From Diacronema lutheri (taxonomy: Eukaryota; Haptophyta; Pavlovophyceae; Pavlovales; Pavlovaceae), in the NCBI GenBank assembly GCA_019448385.1, contig JAGTXO010000002.1, positions 930,001-994,000 of the forward strand: a stretch of DNA of 64,000 nt, read 5' to 3'. Positions 9,777 through 19,050 of the stretch are shown here, one piece after another. Both the position numbers and the translations under genes were made by a program. How positions within the stretch are numbered: position 1 is the stretch's first letter; every line of letters begins with the position of its first letter. The notes under the pieces were generated by a model. That model did no database searches. It saw only the letters and a list, made by a program, of their open reading frames with translations, and had not been told where the DNA came from.

Positions 9777-9919
9777 GCCACCCGCGCACCACAACGCGCA
9801 ACCTCACGGCCGGCTGCCGCTCGTACTGCCCGACCACGAGGTTTTGAAGACGAGTGTGCAGCAGGGTAGGAAAAAAAAAAAATCGACGCGGAAGTGCCAT
9901 CGGCTTGTCATCAGCGGCG

Positions 9920-11219
9920 ATGGGCGGCGACGGCAAGGCCGGCGCTCGGTCGGGCGCCGGCAGTGTGGGCTCGCCAGCGCGCCCTACGCTCGTGTCTGGC
10001 GGCTTCCTCGCGCTGGTCGACGCGGTGGCGCCTGTCGCCAGCCTGTCGGTCGCCGTTGCGTGCGTCGCGTGCACGATGATAGAGTCGGCGCAGAGGCCGA
10101 GCGTGCAGCTGACGATGGCATTCGCGGCGTGCGAGAAGATCTTCCCGCTGTGCACGACCTGCGTAACCTTCTCCCTCGGCTTCTTTCTCTCCACTTCGTA
10201 CGCGCGCTGGTGGAAGCTGCGCGACCTCGCCGGCTCGGTGCTCGGCCGAACGATCGACACGATGGTGATGATCTGCACGTACCTCAACGGCGTCGGCGAG
10301 CACGAGCGCGAGGGGCGGCGGAAGCTCGCGCGCTACCTGCTGCTCGCACACGCGATCAGCCTGCAGGCGGGCCACCAGTCGGGCTATCGCTTCGAGAAGC
10401 TTGTCGAGCTCGGGCTGCTCGATAAGGACAGCTCGGAGCATCGCGCGCTCGAACAGGCGACAACCGCGCGCTACAACATCGTGCGCACCGTGCCGCCCGC
10501 CGCCGCGCCGGCCGCGCCGGTGGTAGCGCGCGCACGCGCGCCCCGCGCGCACGGCCGGCCCCAGCCGACGCGCCCGTCCGCCGGCTCGCGCGCGCGGCGC
10601 AGCGCAGGCGTACCAATGGTTTCTCTCCTCCTTCTATTCGCAGCTCACGAGCGGTGTGGACATCGTCGCGCGCGGCAACATCATGTTCCTCGTGCAGGCG
10701 AACGTTTCGCACATGCGCGGCGGCTCGGCCGACATCATGATGTACCTAGGCGAGAAGATTCCGCACCCAATCACATTCAGCGCGCACGCGATCACCACCC
10801 TCTACTGCGCGCTGCTCATGCCCGTCGCGCTCGCGTCGCAGATGCGCTGGCACGCGGCGCCGCTCGCATTCGTCGTCGCATCCTTCTTCTACGGGCTCCT
10901 CTCCGCAGCGGTTGCGATGCAGGACCCGTTCCACGGCCCGCTGTGCACCTTTGACCCTGCCGCGTTCCTCCGGACGACGCAGACGGCGTGCGACGACCTG
11001 CTCGTCTTTCGCGCGGACATAAAGCCGCTACCCGACGGCGCCGAGGCCAGGCTGCCCGACGTGCGCGAGCGGTGGGACGACAACCTGCACTGGTCCAACG
11101 TGACCTTCTCTGCACCACCCACGCCGAGCGACAGCGTGCGCGCGGGCAAGAGCGGGCACGCCCTGGGCAACGCCGCCGCCGGGCTCGGCCGAGCGCACGC
11201 GCATGCAAAGGACGACTGA
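9920..11219 (+). CDS. Bestrophin-like anion channel
   Basis: Exons 9920-10480 and 10608-11219, phase-0 GTGCG...GCAG intron; about 390 residues. Hydrophobic segments near residues 35-60 and 70-95 are followed by ARWWKLRDLAGSVLGR, matching the RWW-R signature after TM2 of bestrophin/UPF0187 proteins. The second exon begins AYQWFLSSFYSQLTSG and carries IPHPITFSAHAITTLYCALL, matching the Pro-containing TM region of the family, then two more hydrophobic stretches and DPFHGPLCTFDPAAF. Bestrophins are membrane chloride/bicarbonate channels, in algae often thylakoid or plasma membrane; the location here is not determinable. The acidic, Ser/Pro-rich C-terminus has no domain. Confidence 0.75.
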
Positions 11220-11438
11220 AATTGGCGTTTGCTTTCAACTTTTGAGGCCAGCGCACGCTCTGCGTGGGCGGTGCGGTGGCAGCAAGAAGCGGGGTGGAGG
11301 CGGGTGACGCGCGCGTTGGTTGCTGAGTTACGCACGTCCGTGGCCTGTGACACCAGACTCGGAAGGTGAGCGCGGCCCGGAGTCGGTCTCCGACGCGGCC
11401 ACTCAGTCAACTTCTCTCGCGCAACGCCGCTTGGAGAA

Positions 11439-12124
11439 ATGGCGGCCGCGGTCTTCTGGCTATGGTTGTTCGTCTTCATCGTGGGGTGCCTGCTGGTCTT
11501 TGCGAGTGTGGTGCACGTGCGTGCGCACGCGCTCGCTGGTAAGTGTTTGCTGCGTACGCGCTGGCCGCGATCTGCTCAGCCCCGTGTGTCCGCCGGGCCT
11601 GCGCGCGCTGTCTTTCCGCGCGCGCGCGCATCCAGATCATAACCTACTCCGATCTTGAATCCGACTACATCAACCCGGTGGATGCCTCCGAGCGGCTCAA
11701 CCGCTTTTTGATACCCGAGTATGTGGCACACGCTGGGATCACGCTGCTCTTCCTGCTCACGCTCAATTTTGTGCCGCTCGTCGCAAACGGCGTTCTCGTC
11801 GCGTGGAATACGAAGCGCTTCTTGGAAGGCGAGCACCTCGTGGACGCGACAAAAATCTACCCGACGCTGGCCGAGCGCAAAAAGCAGAGCCTCGTCAAAC
11901 TTGGCTTCTACGTGGTGAGTGGCCGAAAGGCCTGTGGGGAGGCCGAGCGCTGCGGCCTGCGGCGCACTGCCAACCTCGGCTTCGGCGCTTATCCCGCCCC
12001 ATGGCCTCGTCCGCGCCGTCGCGCCGCGCAGATCATGTTCTTTTATTACCTGTATCGCATGGTCTTTGCCCTCGTCTGGGGGCGAATCGCAGCGCAGCAA
12101 GCCGCCGCGCCGACGGGCAGATGA
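11439..12124 (+). CDS. CNIH: Cornichon family ER cargo receptor
   Basis: Three exons (11439-11516, 11636-11914, 12032-12124) give a 149-residue protein of normal cornichon length. The first exon is a hydrophobic TM helix. The GTGCG donor at 11517 is preferred over the GTAAGT at 11539 because only it keeps the frame and yields VVHIITYSDLESDYINP, the hallmark SDLE-DYINP motif. Next come NRFLIPEYVAHAGITLLFLL, the D-T-K/I-P region (VDATKIYPTL), KLGFYV and FFYYLYRMVFALV. Cornichons are ER/Golgi three- or four-TM proteins that load membrane cargo into COPII vesicles. Confidence 0.92.
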
Positions 12125-12592
12125 GTTCCGAACTCCCTCGGTGCTCCTCAGTCCTGTGCAGTCCTGCCCCCGGCTTTGCGCCGCCGCGCTGCGCGCCGCC
12201 GCGGGGGTGCGTGACATCCTGATCCCCGCCTGACGGCCAGGAGTCGAGCTTGGCCGCCGTGGCATGGTCACGTCCTGTGAAGCACCCAGGCCCCACTCAG
12301 CCCATGCCAGAGCCCAGACCACGGGCGATCAAATAACGTCGCCATCGTTGATAGAAATCCGATCAACCCGATCCGCCGCGTTCTTCGAGGTCGGTTGTCG
12401 GCTCCGCTTGGGAGCCTCGCGCGTCCCGGAGGTGCGTCGCCACGCGTGCCGCGCGCGCCGCGCGCTATGGATTGGCGCGTGCCACGTCACAATTCTCACG
12501 CGCGCCGCCCGCCGTGCCAGCGTGCGTTCCCGCTCGTCGTGTTGGCGCGCAGCTCGGGTGCCGGCGGGTAAGGGGTTTGGCGGACGCGCCAG
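12125..12592. other. Intergenic, nothing recognised
   Basis: 468 bp between cornichon and the next small ORF. I see no conserved coding segment, RNA gene or repeat in it. Confidence 0.6.
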
Positions 12593-12982
12593 ATGGCGGA
12601 CCGGAGCCACGGCTTCTTGCATGATTACGTGGACCAGGCGAAAGACTGGAACAAGAAGAACGGTAGCACACCCGACTTGCCAAAGTGCCACGGGCCCGAC
12701 GGCCTCTTCGCAAAATACGGCTGCAACGTGCAGGTGCGCGCGGACGAGAACGTGACCATCAACGTACTGCAAGAATTCGCAACGGAGATGGGAGTCGGGC
12801 AGAGCTGCACCGACGGCCGGCTGCCGAGCTCACAGCAGGTCTTCTCAACAGTGGCGCACTCCTCGCTCGACGACGTGTTCGACCGCGTCTACGGCCTCGC
12901 ACCCGAGACGTGGATGTGCACCATCTCGCAGGGGACCGGCAGGGACGCGAACGTGTACTCCCTGCATTGGGATCAGCTCTAG
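12593..12982 (+). CDS. Hypothetical 129-residue protein
   Basis: Uninterrupted ORF with balanced amino-acid composition, unlike the Arg/Ala shadows of GC-rich DNA. Notable segments: HDYVDQAKDWNKKNGS, CHGPDGLFAKYGCNVQV, NVLQEFATEMGVGQSC, PETWMCTISQGTG. Four cysteines (in PKC, YGC, QSC, WMC) could form two disulfides, but there is no signal peptide. No family recognised. It stands alone between cornichon and the EngB-like GTPase; the reading frame and composition are the only support. Confidence 0.55.
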   Translation: MADRSHGFLHDYVDQAKDWNKKNGSTPDLPKCHGPDGLFAKYGCNVQVRADENVTINVLQEFATEMGVGQSCTDGRLPSSQQVFSTVAHSSLDDVFDRVYGLAPETWMCTISQGTGRDANVYSLHWDQL

Positions 12983-13239
12983 TCAGCTCTGAGAATGACG
13001 GCACCCAAAAGGTTGCTGCCCATCAGCCCATGGGAACGACGCCAAGCTCAGACTGCAGGTGGACGGCGGGCCCGAGAGACTGACCTCATGTGATTGAGGT
13101 TTGGTGGCGTTGCCCGGCTGCCCGTTGACACGCACGCCAATTGAGTTGGAGCCCTCGGGCCTGGTGATTCTTCGCTTCGAATGCCCCTCGAGCGGCCACG
13201 CCCGCTGGCTGACACGCGCCCGACGGCAACGGCGCGGGC

Positions 13240-14118
13240 CTACGCCGCGCTTGCGGGCGACACGCTCGCTGCTGCCCGGCGCGCCGCGCGCTCGGCCGCA
13301 AGCTCCTCGAGCTTCGCGGCGCACTCCTCGCGCGACCCGAGCTCGGCAAAGGTCTCGATGTACCGGAGCACCTGCCGGCGAGACTTTCGACCGTTGGGCG
13401 TCTCATTGGTGGCCGAGTAGTGGATGTGCATGCCGGTCCAGTCGAGCCGCTTTGTGACCTTGCTCAAGTGCACATTGCGCATCGCCGGCTCCTCGACCTG
13501 GTCATCCTTGGTCAAGACGAGCACGGTCGGCAGTTCGACCCGGCGCATCTCGTCGACGAACGCACGGATCGGCGTCGACACGCGCCACCGGCAATCGTGC
13601 AAAAAGAACATGGCGCGCAGGTCGATGGGGCTGTCGAGGTATGCGTGAAAGAGAGGCTCAAAGAGCGTGTCCCACAGCTGCGTCGTCTGCCCGTCGCGCG
13701 CGGGCAGGCCGGGCAGGTCGGTGAGCACAACGCGGTCGTTGACGACGATGAAGTCGATCGAGCGCGTCTTGCCCGCGACTGACGACGAGCGTGACACGCG
13801 CTGGCCGATGAGGTGATTGAGCATCGATGACTTGCCCGCGTTACTCTCGCCCGCGAAACACACCTGCGGCAAGTGCCCGTACCGCTCAGCCGCCGCGTCA
13901 AGCTCGGCGAGCGACGTGCAGCGCTCGATGTGCACGCGATTGCCCGAGTTGCGGACGAGATGCTTCGCGTCAGGGCGCTCGGCAGGCGACTCGGCCGGAC
14001 GTGAATCGTCAGATAAGCTCACCGCGGCCCGCAGCGCCGCGCTCGACACCCCGCGGCGCATGGCCGCGAGCCGCGAGCCCGCCCCGACGCCGCTTGCGAT
14101 GAGCAGCAAGCCGCGCAT
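13240..14118 (-). CDS. engB: EngB/YihA-type GTP-binding protein, probably organellar
   Basis: Single-exon, 292 residues. G motifs in order: G1 GESNAGKSSML (about residue 90), G2 region SVAGKTRSIDF, G3 DLPGLPARDGQTTQLWD, G4 TKDDQV, and a G5-like YSATNET. This arrangement, including the G-K-T-R-x-I/L switch, is typical of the EngB (YsxC/YihA) branch of TRAFAC GTPases, which assists late ribosomal large-subunit assembly. The Ala/Arg/Ser-rich N-terminus (MRGLLLIASGVGAGSRLAAM) looks like an organelle-targeting peptide, so a mitochondrial or plastid role is likely. The C-terminal tail is Ala/Glu-rich. Confidence 0.88.
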   Translation of the reverse strand: MRGLLLIASGVGAGSRLAAMRRGVSSAALRAAVSLSDDSRPAESPAERPDAKHLVRNSGNRVHIERCTSLAELDAAAERYGHLPQVCFAGESNAGKSSMLNHLIGQRVSRSSSVAGKTRSIDFIVVNDRVVLTDLPGLPARDGQTTQLWDTLFEPLFHAYLDSPIDLRAMFFLHDCRWRVSTPIRAFVDEMRRVELPTVLVLTKDDQVEEPAMRNVHLSKVTKRLDWTGMHIHYSATNETPNGRKSRRQVLRYIETFAELGSREECAAKLEELAAERAARRAAASVSPASAA

Positions 14119-14215
14119 TTTTCCTCGTGGGTCTGACGGACCTCACACTGACCACAGTGACCACTCACCTCGGCTTCAGTGGTCGACGGGCCTCTCTCAG
14201 AGCGTGCGTCACAAG

Positions 14216-15310
14216 TCACGAGCGCCGCGCGCGCGCGAGCGTGGCGAGCCCGACGCACGCCGCGGACGAGACGGCGAGCCCGAGCGCCCATGCGCGCGCC
14301 TGCGCGTGGCGCGATCGCGACGACACGGCGGTGCCGAGGAATCCGCGCGGGGGAGGCGCGCTGAACGCAAACTCGAAGAGGGACGGGGCGCCGAGCGGCT
14401 TGCCGTCACGCATCTGCCGCTCGGTGAGCATCGCGCGGCCGTCGCGGCCGACGAGGAGCACGCTCTGCGCCACCGTGCCGTAGCCAGCGCCGCGCCGCTC
14501 CTCGGCTCGCTGGGAGACACAGATGGAGGAGAAGAGGGCCTCTTCCTCGAGCGTGTGGCCAGTCGTTCGCGGCAGCTCCGACGCGGGCGGCCGACACACG
14601 TCGCTCAGCACTGTGGCAAGCAGCTCGACCGCGAGCCGGCGGCGCGACTGTGCGCTCGCCGGCCCGCCGCGCGCCGCGTCCGCTTCGAGCACGCTGCGGA
14701 AGAGCGCGCGGCCGCGGGTGACCTTGGGCCACGGCGTGTCGAGCAGCGCGTTCGAGACGACGTGCACGCCCGGCCCAAGGCGCTCGGCGCGGCACTCGCG
14801 GCCGAGCTCGACGTGCGGCGTGCCCGCGACATGCGGCGCGTCCGGGTCGAAGCCGGCGCGAAGCGCGCGGTTGGTCAGCCAGAAGAGCTCGCCGCCGCCA
14901 CCGACGAGCGCGTTGAGCCCGCCGTACGACGGCGCGGTCGCGAGCGCCTGCGCGACCATGCTGCGCGCGCCGGCCGACGTGCACGCCACGCCGGGCGCGC
15001 CTCGGCCGACTTCGCCAATGCCGCCCCCCGCGAGCAGCTGGAGGACCAGATGGCCGCGGCTGAGACTTTCATCGTCGGAACCCGCCTCGCGCACGTTTGT
15101 GACGGTCGCCCACACGCCGTTGCGCGCGTGCACGCCGAGCCAGGTGCCGCCCTTCCGGTGGTCGCGTCCTGCCAGGATGCCATTGTGCGGACCATTCGCG
15201 TCCCACCAACCGCACGGCGAGGCCGGACGATCGTACTCCTCGTCGCGGTTGGAGGCGACGATAAGCGAATAGAGCGGGTGCTCCTCAAACGCGACGAACA
15301 CGATGCACAT
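14216..15310 (-). CDS. TANGO2: TANGO2 / NRDE family protein
   Basis: 364-residue single-exon ORF starting MCIVFVAFEEHPLYSLIVAS, with the NRDE signature (SNRDEEYDRP) that names the family. It continues with NGILAGRDHRKGGTWLGV and WATVTNVRE, also diagnostic, and ends the domain with HVVSNALLDTPWPKVTRGR and TVAQSVLLVGRDG. The Cys at position 2, potentially the N-terminal nucleophile of the Ntn-like fold, is present. TANGO2 proteins affect haem/lipid handling and ER-Golgi organisation; the biochemical activity is unsettled. A hydrophobic segment close to the C-terminus (AWALGLAVSSAACVGLA) is an unusual extra and may anchor the protein in a membrane. Divergent from PP2C. Confidence 0.9.
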   Translation of the reverse strand: MCIVFVAFEEHPLYSLIVASNRDEEYDRPASPCGWWDANGPHNGILAGRDHRKGGTWLGVHARNGVWATVTNVREAGSDDESLSRGHLVLQLLAGGGIGEVGRGAPGVACTSAGARSMVAQALATAPSYGGLNALVGGGGELFWLTNRALRAGFDPDAPHVAGTPHVELGRECRAERLGPGVHVVSNALLDTPWPKVTRGRALFRSVLEADAARGGPASAQSRRRLAVELLATVLSDVCRPPASELPRTTGHTLEEEALFSSICVSQRAEERRGAGYGTVAQSVLLVGRDGRAMLTERQMRDGKPLGAPSLFEFAFSAPPPRGFLGTAVSSRSRHAQARAWALGLAVSSAACVGLATLARARRS

Positions 15311-15496
15311 CGTCCGCCGCTCTACTCCATCGCGCAAGGGGCAACTTTTCTGTTCGCGGAGAATAAAAAGGCCAAGAAAAAGGATCGAGGACAGTAGAGG
15401 CGCCACCCGCCTGCGGAAGCCCTCGGAGCGCCGCCTCGAGCCTCGTCCCAGGCAAGCCAGGGGGCGCAGGCTCTCACAGTCGAAGCTGCGCGTGTC

Positions 15497-17153
15497 ATGG
15501 GCAACTTCCTCGAGGCGCCGATCACGGAAAAGACGACCGAAGTGGGCGAGGACGAGGGCAAGAACGCATGGGTCGGGATGTCGTGCATGCAGGGCTGGCG
15601 CGCGCAGATGGAGGATGACCACCTCATCACCCTCTCGCTGCCCGAGGTACATGACGAGCGCGCGCGAGCGGCTTCGTTCGCTCTTCTCCGCTGCGCGCCA
15701 CGCGCGCTCTCGTCGCGCGCGCGCTACGCCGGCCGCGGCGCGCGCGCGCGCGTGGCGAGATCGCGCATAGTGCACGGGCGCGAGACGCGAGACCACACGC
15801 GCGCTGTCGGTGTAACGGTCGCTAAGCACGCGTGAGTGCACACGCGCCGACCGCGCGCGCAGGCGAGGGACGTATCCCTCTTTGGCGTCTTTGACGGGCA
15901 CGGCGGAGACCACGTTGCACACTACACGGCAAAGCACGGTAAGCCGCAAAGCGCCTGTGCTGCGCGCCGTGCGCGGGCTCACCGCGCACTGCCCGCAATC
16001 CACGGCTGCGCGCCCGGTGTGGCTGTCGTCGTCTCGCGCGGCGCGCAGTGCAACGCCATTTCACTTCAGCTCAGGAGTTTGCGCCGCCATACACCACTCA
16101 GATTGTCGGCGCCGCGTTCACTCGCGCCATCCTCGGCCTCGACGCCGAGCTCAGACAGCAGCCCGAGCACATGTCGGGCCACGACCAATCGGGCAGCACG
16201 CTCACGATGGTCGCGATCACTCCGACCGACATTGTCTGCGCAAACACGGGCGACTCGCGCTCGGTCCTCTCGCGCGCCGGCAGAGCGATTGATTTGTCAA
16301 ACGATCACAAGCCGTTTCTTGAGGAGGAGAAGACGCGCATTGAGCGCGCGGGTGGGCACGTCAAGTTCAACCGCGTGAACGGCGACCTCGCCGTGTCGCG
16401 CGCACTCGGTGACTTCGCGTACAAACAGGTGCGCGAGCGCGACGGGCGTGCGCACGTCCGCACGCGCGCGGCTCGGCGGCTCGCGCCCGGGCGCGCGCGC
16501 GTGCGTCGCAGGACGCGCAAGCGCGCGCTCGAGCAGACGCGCGTGCGAGTGACAACCGTGTCGCTCACGCCTCGCGCACGGCGCCGCGCGCGCCCACGCC
16601 CGCGCCCGCGCCCGCGCGCGCGCAGCGCGACGATCTGCCTGCGGAGGTACAGGCCGTCACGGCCGCGCCCGAGTTGATGAGCGAGGCGCGCCATCCGGAC
16701 GACGAGTTCGTCATCCTCGCATGCGACGGCATCTGGGACGTGATGTCATCGCAGGAGTGTGTCAACTTTGTCGCCGGGCTGCTGCGCGCGACCGAGCGGC
16801 CAGCTCCTGAGCAGCGCGGGGCCTCGGGCACCGAGCAGGAGCATGGCGGCGGCAGGCAACGGGCGGCTTGGGACCTGGGCGCGGTTTGCGAGGCGCTGCT
16901 CGACAAATGCCTCGACAAGGGCTCGCGCGACAACATGTCCGTCGTGATCGTCTCGCTCAAGCCAGAGTTTGCGCCGGGCACGGCGGCGCGGAGACGGACG
17001 CCTGCGAGCGCAGCTGCGGCAGCTCCGCCGCAGCTGCGCGAGCTGGTCGTCAAGGACCCGGCGTCGCCCAGCCCGGCCGCGCCCAGCCCGGCCGTACCAT
17101 CGCCTGTGCAGAGCGGCGCGCCAAGCCCCAAGCCGCCAACCCCGACCTCGTGA
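15497..17153 (+). CDS. PP2C-type Ser/Thr protein phosphatase
   Basis: Four exons (15497-15646, 15863-15938, 16070-16428, 16626-17153) rebuild a continuous PP2C domain. N-terminal MGNFLEAPITEKTTE is followed by GMSCMQGWRAQMEDDHL, the protist/algal PP2C start with the metal-binding Glu-Asp. Next come FGVFDGHGGDHV (metal-binding Asp), QSGSTLTMVAIT, CANTGDSRSVL, NDHKP, VNGDLAVSRALGDFAYK, FVILACDGIWDVMSSQE and GSRDNMSVVIV with the last metal-binding Asp. All catalytic Asp positions are present. Gly2 makes N-myristoylation possible. The C-terminal tail is Ala/Pro-rich. These are Mg/Mn-dependent phosphatases in signalling; the substrate is unknown. Confidence 0.92.
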
Positions 17154-17776
17154 GCTGTCGCACCGCTGTGCTTCGTCATGTGCGAGCGTCGACCGCCCTC
17201 GCTCGACGGGCGCGTGGCGAGGTGCGAGCGCCTGCGGCACGCGTTGGTGCTCCCGCAGGCTTGCGCGCGCACCGCCGCGAGCCGAGCGGGCCCGCCGTCG
17301 CATCGCTTCCGCGTGTCTACGCGCGGCGACGGCGCAGCGAGCACGGTGGCCCACACGCGAGCAATTGGAGCGGGTTCGGCCTTGGCCGGCGGATTACTTT
17401 CGGCAGGGCGCGCGACGCTGTAGAGTCGTGAGATCTGAACGGCCAGCCTACAAACCCCGAAGGCCGTTGAAGGGTTGCCAGCGAAGCACCCCGCGCTTGA
17501 TGCTGACCAAGGTTGGGAGGAAGGCGCGTGGCTCGTTCCCAGCTGCATGCTCAGAGCGCCTGCGCTCAGCGGCTGTTCAAGCCACGGGTTGGACCAATCC
17601 CGGTGTCTCGCCATTGAATCGGAGCGGTGCAAGGCGTCGCGGACGAGCTTTGGACAAGCGCAGCTGCTCGTGGGCAGCGCGCGCGGATTGGGCACGATGA
17701 AAACGCCCGAGCGGAGAAGGAGGGGCCCGTGGACGAGAGCACGGCGGGTCAGCTCGCCGCCGGGCTCCGCGCACAC
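17154..17776. other. Intergenic region between convergent genes
   Basis: About 620 bp between the 3' ends of PP2C and the COQ10-like gene. No protein-like frame, RNA gene or obvious terminator signal. It contains a short inverted pair, ACGGCC...GGCCGT, near 17431-17467. Confidence 0.5.
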
Positions 17777-18890
17777 TCACGGCAGCCGCGAAGTGTACAG
17801 CGCTTCCTCCTCCGCGAGCAACTCCTCGACGGGCCGCAGCGGCAGCCGCTCGACCGCCGCCTTGACGGCGCGCAGGTTGACGGGCACGTCCTCGCGCACG
17901 CGCCACTCGATCGCGGGCACGGGCACCATGCCACGGGGCGTCACGTTGACCGAGTAGATGAGCTTCGTCGAGTACTGCGTGATTGGCTTGAGAGGCGGCT
18001 CGCCTCGGGCCGCCGCCGCTTCAATCGCCGCGCGCGTCGGCTGCGCGAGGTGGCGCGAGTGCGGCTGAATGGCCCACTCGCCGTCAAATCGTGCGAGCAT
18101 CATCGACTCGACGAGCTTGAAGCGAATCTTGCGCTGCAGGCGGCGGCGCTCCTGCTCGGGACCGAAGAATTCCTCCATGTCCATCACGAGCGAGGCCGAA
18201 AAGTCAAACCCCCAGATTTTCTGCGCGCCCTCCTGGAAGAGGCGGATCTTTGGGCCGCCGCCCGGGTGCTCGAGGCGCTTTGACACGACCAGGTTGGGCA
18301 CGTGCTGCGCGAGGTTGTCGTAGTCGGTGAGGATGCGCCACACGTCCTCCGGTGGGCGCGCGATGACGATGCTCGCCGAGATCCGCCGGCTGCGCGCGGC
18401 GACGGGTACCGTGGGCGATGGCGAGGGCGCGCGTGCGCCTCCGTGACGAATGCCGTGGTATGCGCGCGCGCGCGCGCGCGCGCGCATGGCGCGCGAGGAT
18501 GGCCGACAGTGTGCGGCAGGGTATGCGAGCATCGCACGCTCACCTGTTGATGCCAGTGGCCTCGATGACGGGCGTCTCGCCGAGGATCATCGAGCGAACG
18601 GACGTCGCGCCCGCACGGACCTGCGCCGCACCGCGCTTGGGCATCTGGCGCGCGATAGGCCCGCTGGCGAGTTGGGTTGCGGCGGCGCGGAGAGTGTGCA
18701 CGCCGCAACATCGCGGTCGGACGCCGAGCCAGCCCGACGCGCCCTGCGCGAGGAAGAGAACGAACAAGCGACTCCGAGATTCGAGCCGCCTCGTCCGGGC
18801 GTCTGCCATCGCGCTGCGGGGCCTTCGAGCACGTTCGGCAAAAGGGGTCGTTGTCATTTCGCGCGTCACGATCGTAATGAGTGGCGACAT
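17777..18890 (-). CDS. COQ10/START-like polyketide cyclase family protein, organelle-targeted
   Basis: Exons 18890-18544 and 18389-17777 join with the frame intact (319 residues). The 105-residue Arg/Ala/Ser-rich first exon resembles an organelle presequence. The second exon carries the SRPBCC/COQ10 fold: ISASIVIARPPEDVWRILTD, YDNLAQHVPNLVVSKRLE, KIRLFQEGAQKIWGFDFSAS, a basic helix region, TKLIYSVNVTPRGMVPV and a C-terminal helix. The pattern is closest to plastid/cyanobacterial polyketide-cyclase/lipid-transport proteins. These bind hydrophobic ligands; the ligand here is unknown. The ATG at 18857 is an alternative start. The intron contains a long GC-alternating run. Confidence 0.75.
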
Positions 18891-19050
18891 CGAGTTGACA
18901 GTTGACACTGGCGGTGCAGAGAGACCCCCCCCCCCCTTCCCCGCCTTCACGCCCTTGAACAAGCCTATGCGAGCAGACCACAGGCGCTCAGAAGGGCGCG
19001 CTCTCGCTCGGCCGAGCAGCTCCTGGTGCTTTCTTTCCTGGGCTCGGCGC

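Noticed and set aside
11539-11545. GTAAGT donor in the first cornichon exon
   Set aside because: It is a good consensus, but using it shifts the frame and destroys SDLESDYINP; the GTGCG donor at 11517 preserves it.
18927-18940. C-run near 18927 as an intron mark
   Set aside because: Short (about 10 bp) and upstream of the COQ10-like start codon; no exon pair supports an intron there.
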